Below are positions 5,346-5,422 of a stretch of DNA of 5,422 bases, piece by piece (position 1 is the first letter of the stretch; the number at the start of each line of letters is the position of its first letter). Made by a program: the position numbers and the translations under genes. Below the pieces are notes generated by a model. It saw nothing but the letters and a program-made list of their open reading frames with translations, was not told where the DNA came from and searched no databases. The DNA comes from Chloroflexota bacterium. Its GTDB lineage: Bacteria > Chloroflexota > Chloroflexia > Thermomicrobiales > UBA6265. Location: assembly GCA_023424355.1 (NCBI GenBank), contig JAFAEA010000310.1, positions 1 to 5,422 on the forward strand, in the 5' to 3' direction.

Positions 5346-5422
5346 ATGAAACTCCCTGGTCTTCTGCTCGCGTTGCTCCTGGTAATAAGCATGACCACAC
5401 CACATTCCGCCAGTGCGCAAAC
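5346..5422 (+). CDS. Start of a third exported protein (signal peptide only), cut by window edge
   Basis: Only 25 codons are present, too few to be found by length. They encode a typical Sec signal peptide: MKLPG, a Leu-rich core (residues 6-14, LLLALLLVI), then TPHSASAQ with likely cleavage after ASA (22-24). A GAGGA ribosome binding site precedes it and the preceding gene ends in a strong terminator. The cleavage region (ASAQ) matches those of the two upstream secreted proteins (VSAQ, ASAQ), so it is plausibly a further member of the cluster, but the mature sequence is out of view. No TACGYA-N4-TACGTA element was seen in the 161 bp before it. Confidence 0.75.
   Translation, partial: MKLPGLLLALLLVISMTTPHSASAQ

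Overview
The window looks like bacterial chromosome of moderate GC content, slightly above half by eye. Genes are tightly packed and Shine-Dalgarno sites are strong (AGGAGG, AAGGAG, AAAGGA). No RNA genes, insertion sequences or CRISPR arrays are visible. The secreted proteins, with signal peptides ending in xSAQ and a domain opening with a T-G-x-x-(V/I)-(D/E)-(W/F) strand, remind me of the paralogous secreted proteins common in Chloroflexota, especially the Thermomicrobia/Thermomicrobiales. That taxonomic guess is inference and no marker gene here settles it.

Left half, minus strand (2311 down to 1): a compact three-gene run that reads as one operon. It begins with a 402-residue major facilitator superfamily (MFS) transporter. 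After a 15-nt gap comes a 288-residue LigB-type class III extradiol ring-cleavage dioxygenase. After a 5-nt gap comes the start of radC (UPF0758), cut by the window edge. The transporter and dioxygenase could handle an aromatic compound together, but the substrate cannot be read from the sequence. RadC may simply share the transcript.

Middle (2312-2567): a 256-bp divergent intergenic region. It holds tandem TACGTA hexamers 10 bp apart that could control genes on either side.

Right half, plus strand (2568 to the end): three exported proteins in a row. The first is a 424-residue acidic protein with a Sec-type signal peptide and two apparent copies of one domain. The second is a 375-residue protein with a Tat-like signal peptide, one related domain, a Ser/Thr-rich linker and a helical C-terminal domain. 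The third is the N-terminal signal peptide of a gene running off the window. The first two each carry the same 16-bp TACGYA-N4-TACGTA element about 125 bp before their start codons, so they may be co-regulated although separately transcribed. A perfect 16-bp hairpin follows the first gene, and a classical hairpin plus T-tract terminator follows the second.

The most distinctive content is this cluster of related, cysteine-free exported proteins and the duplicated upstream element. Their biological role is unknown to me.
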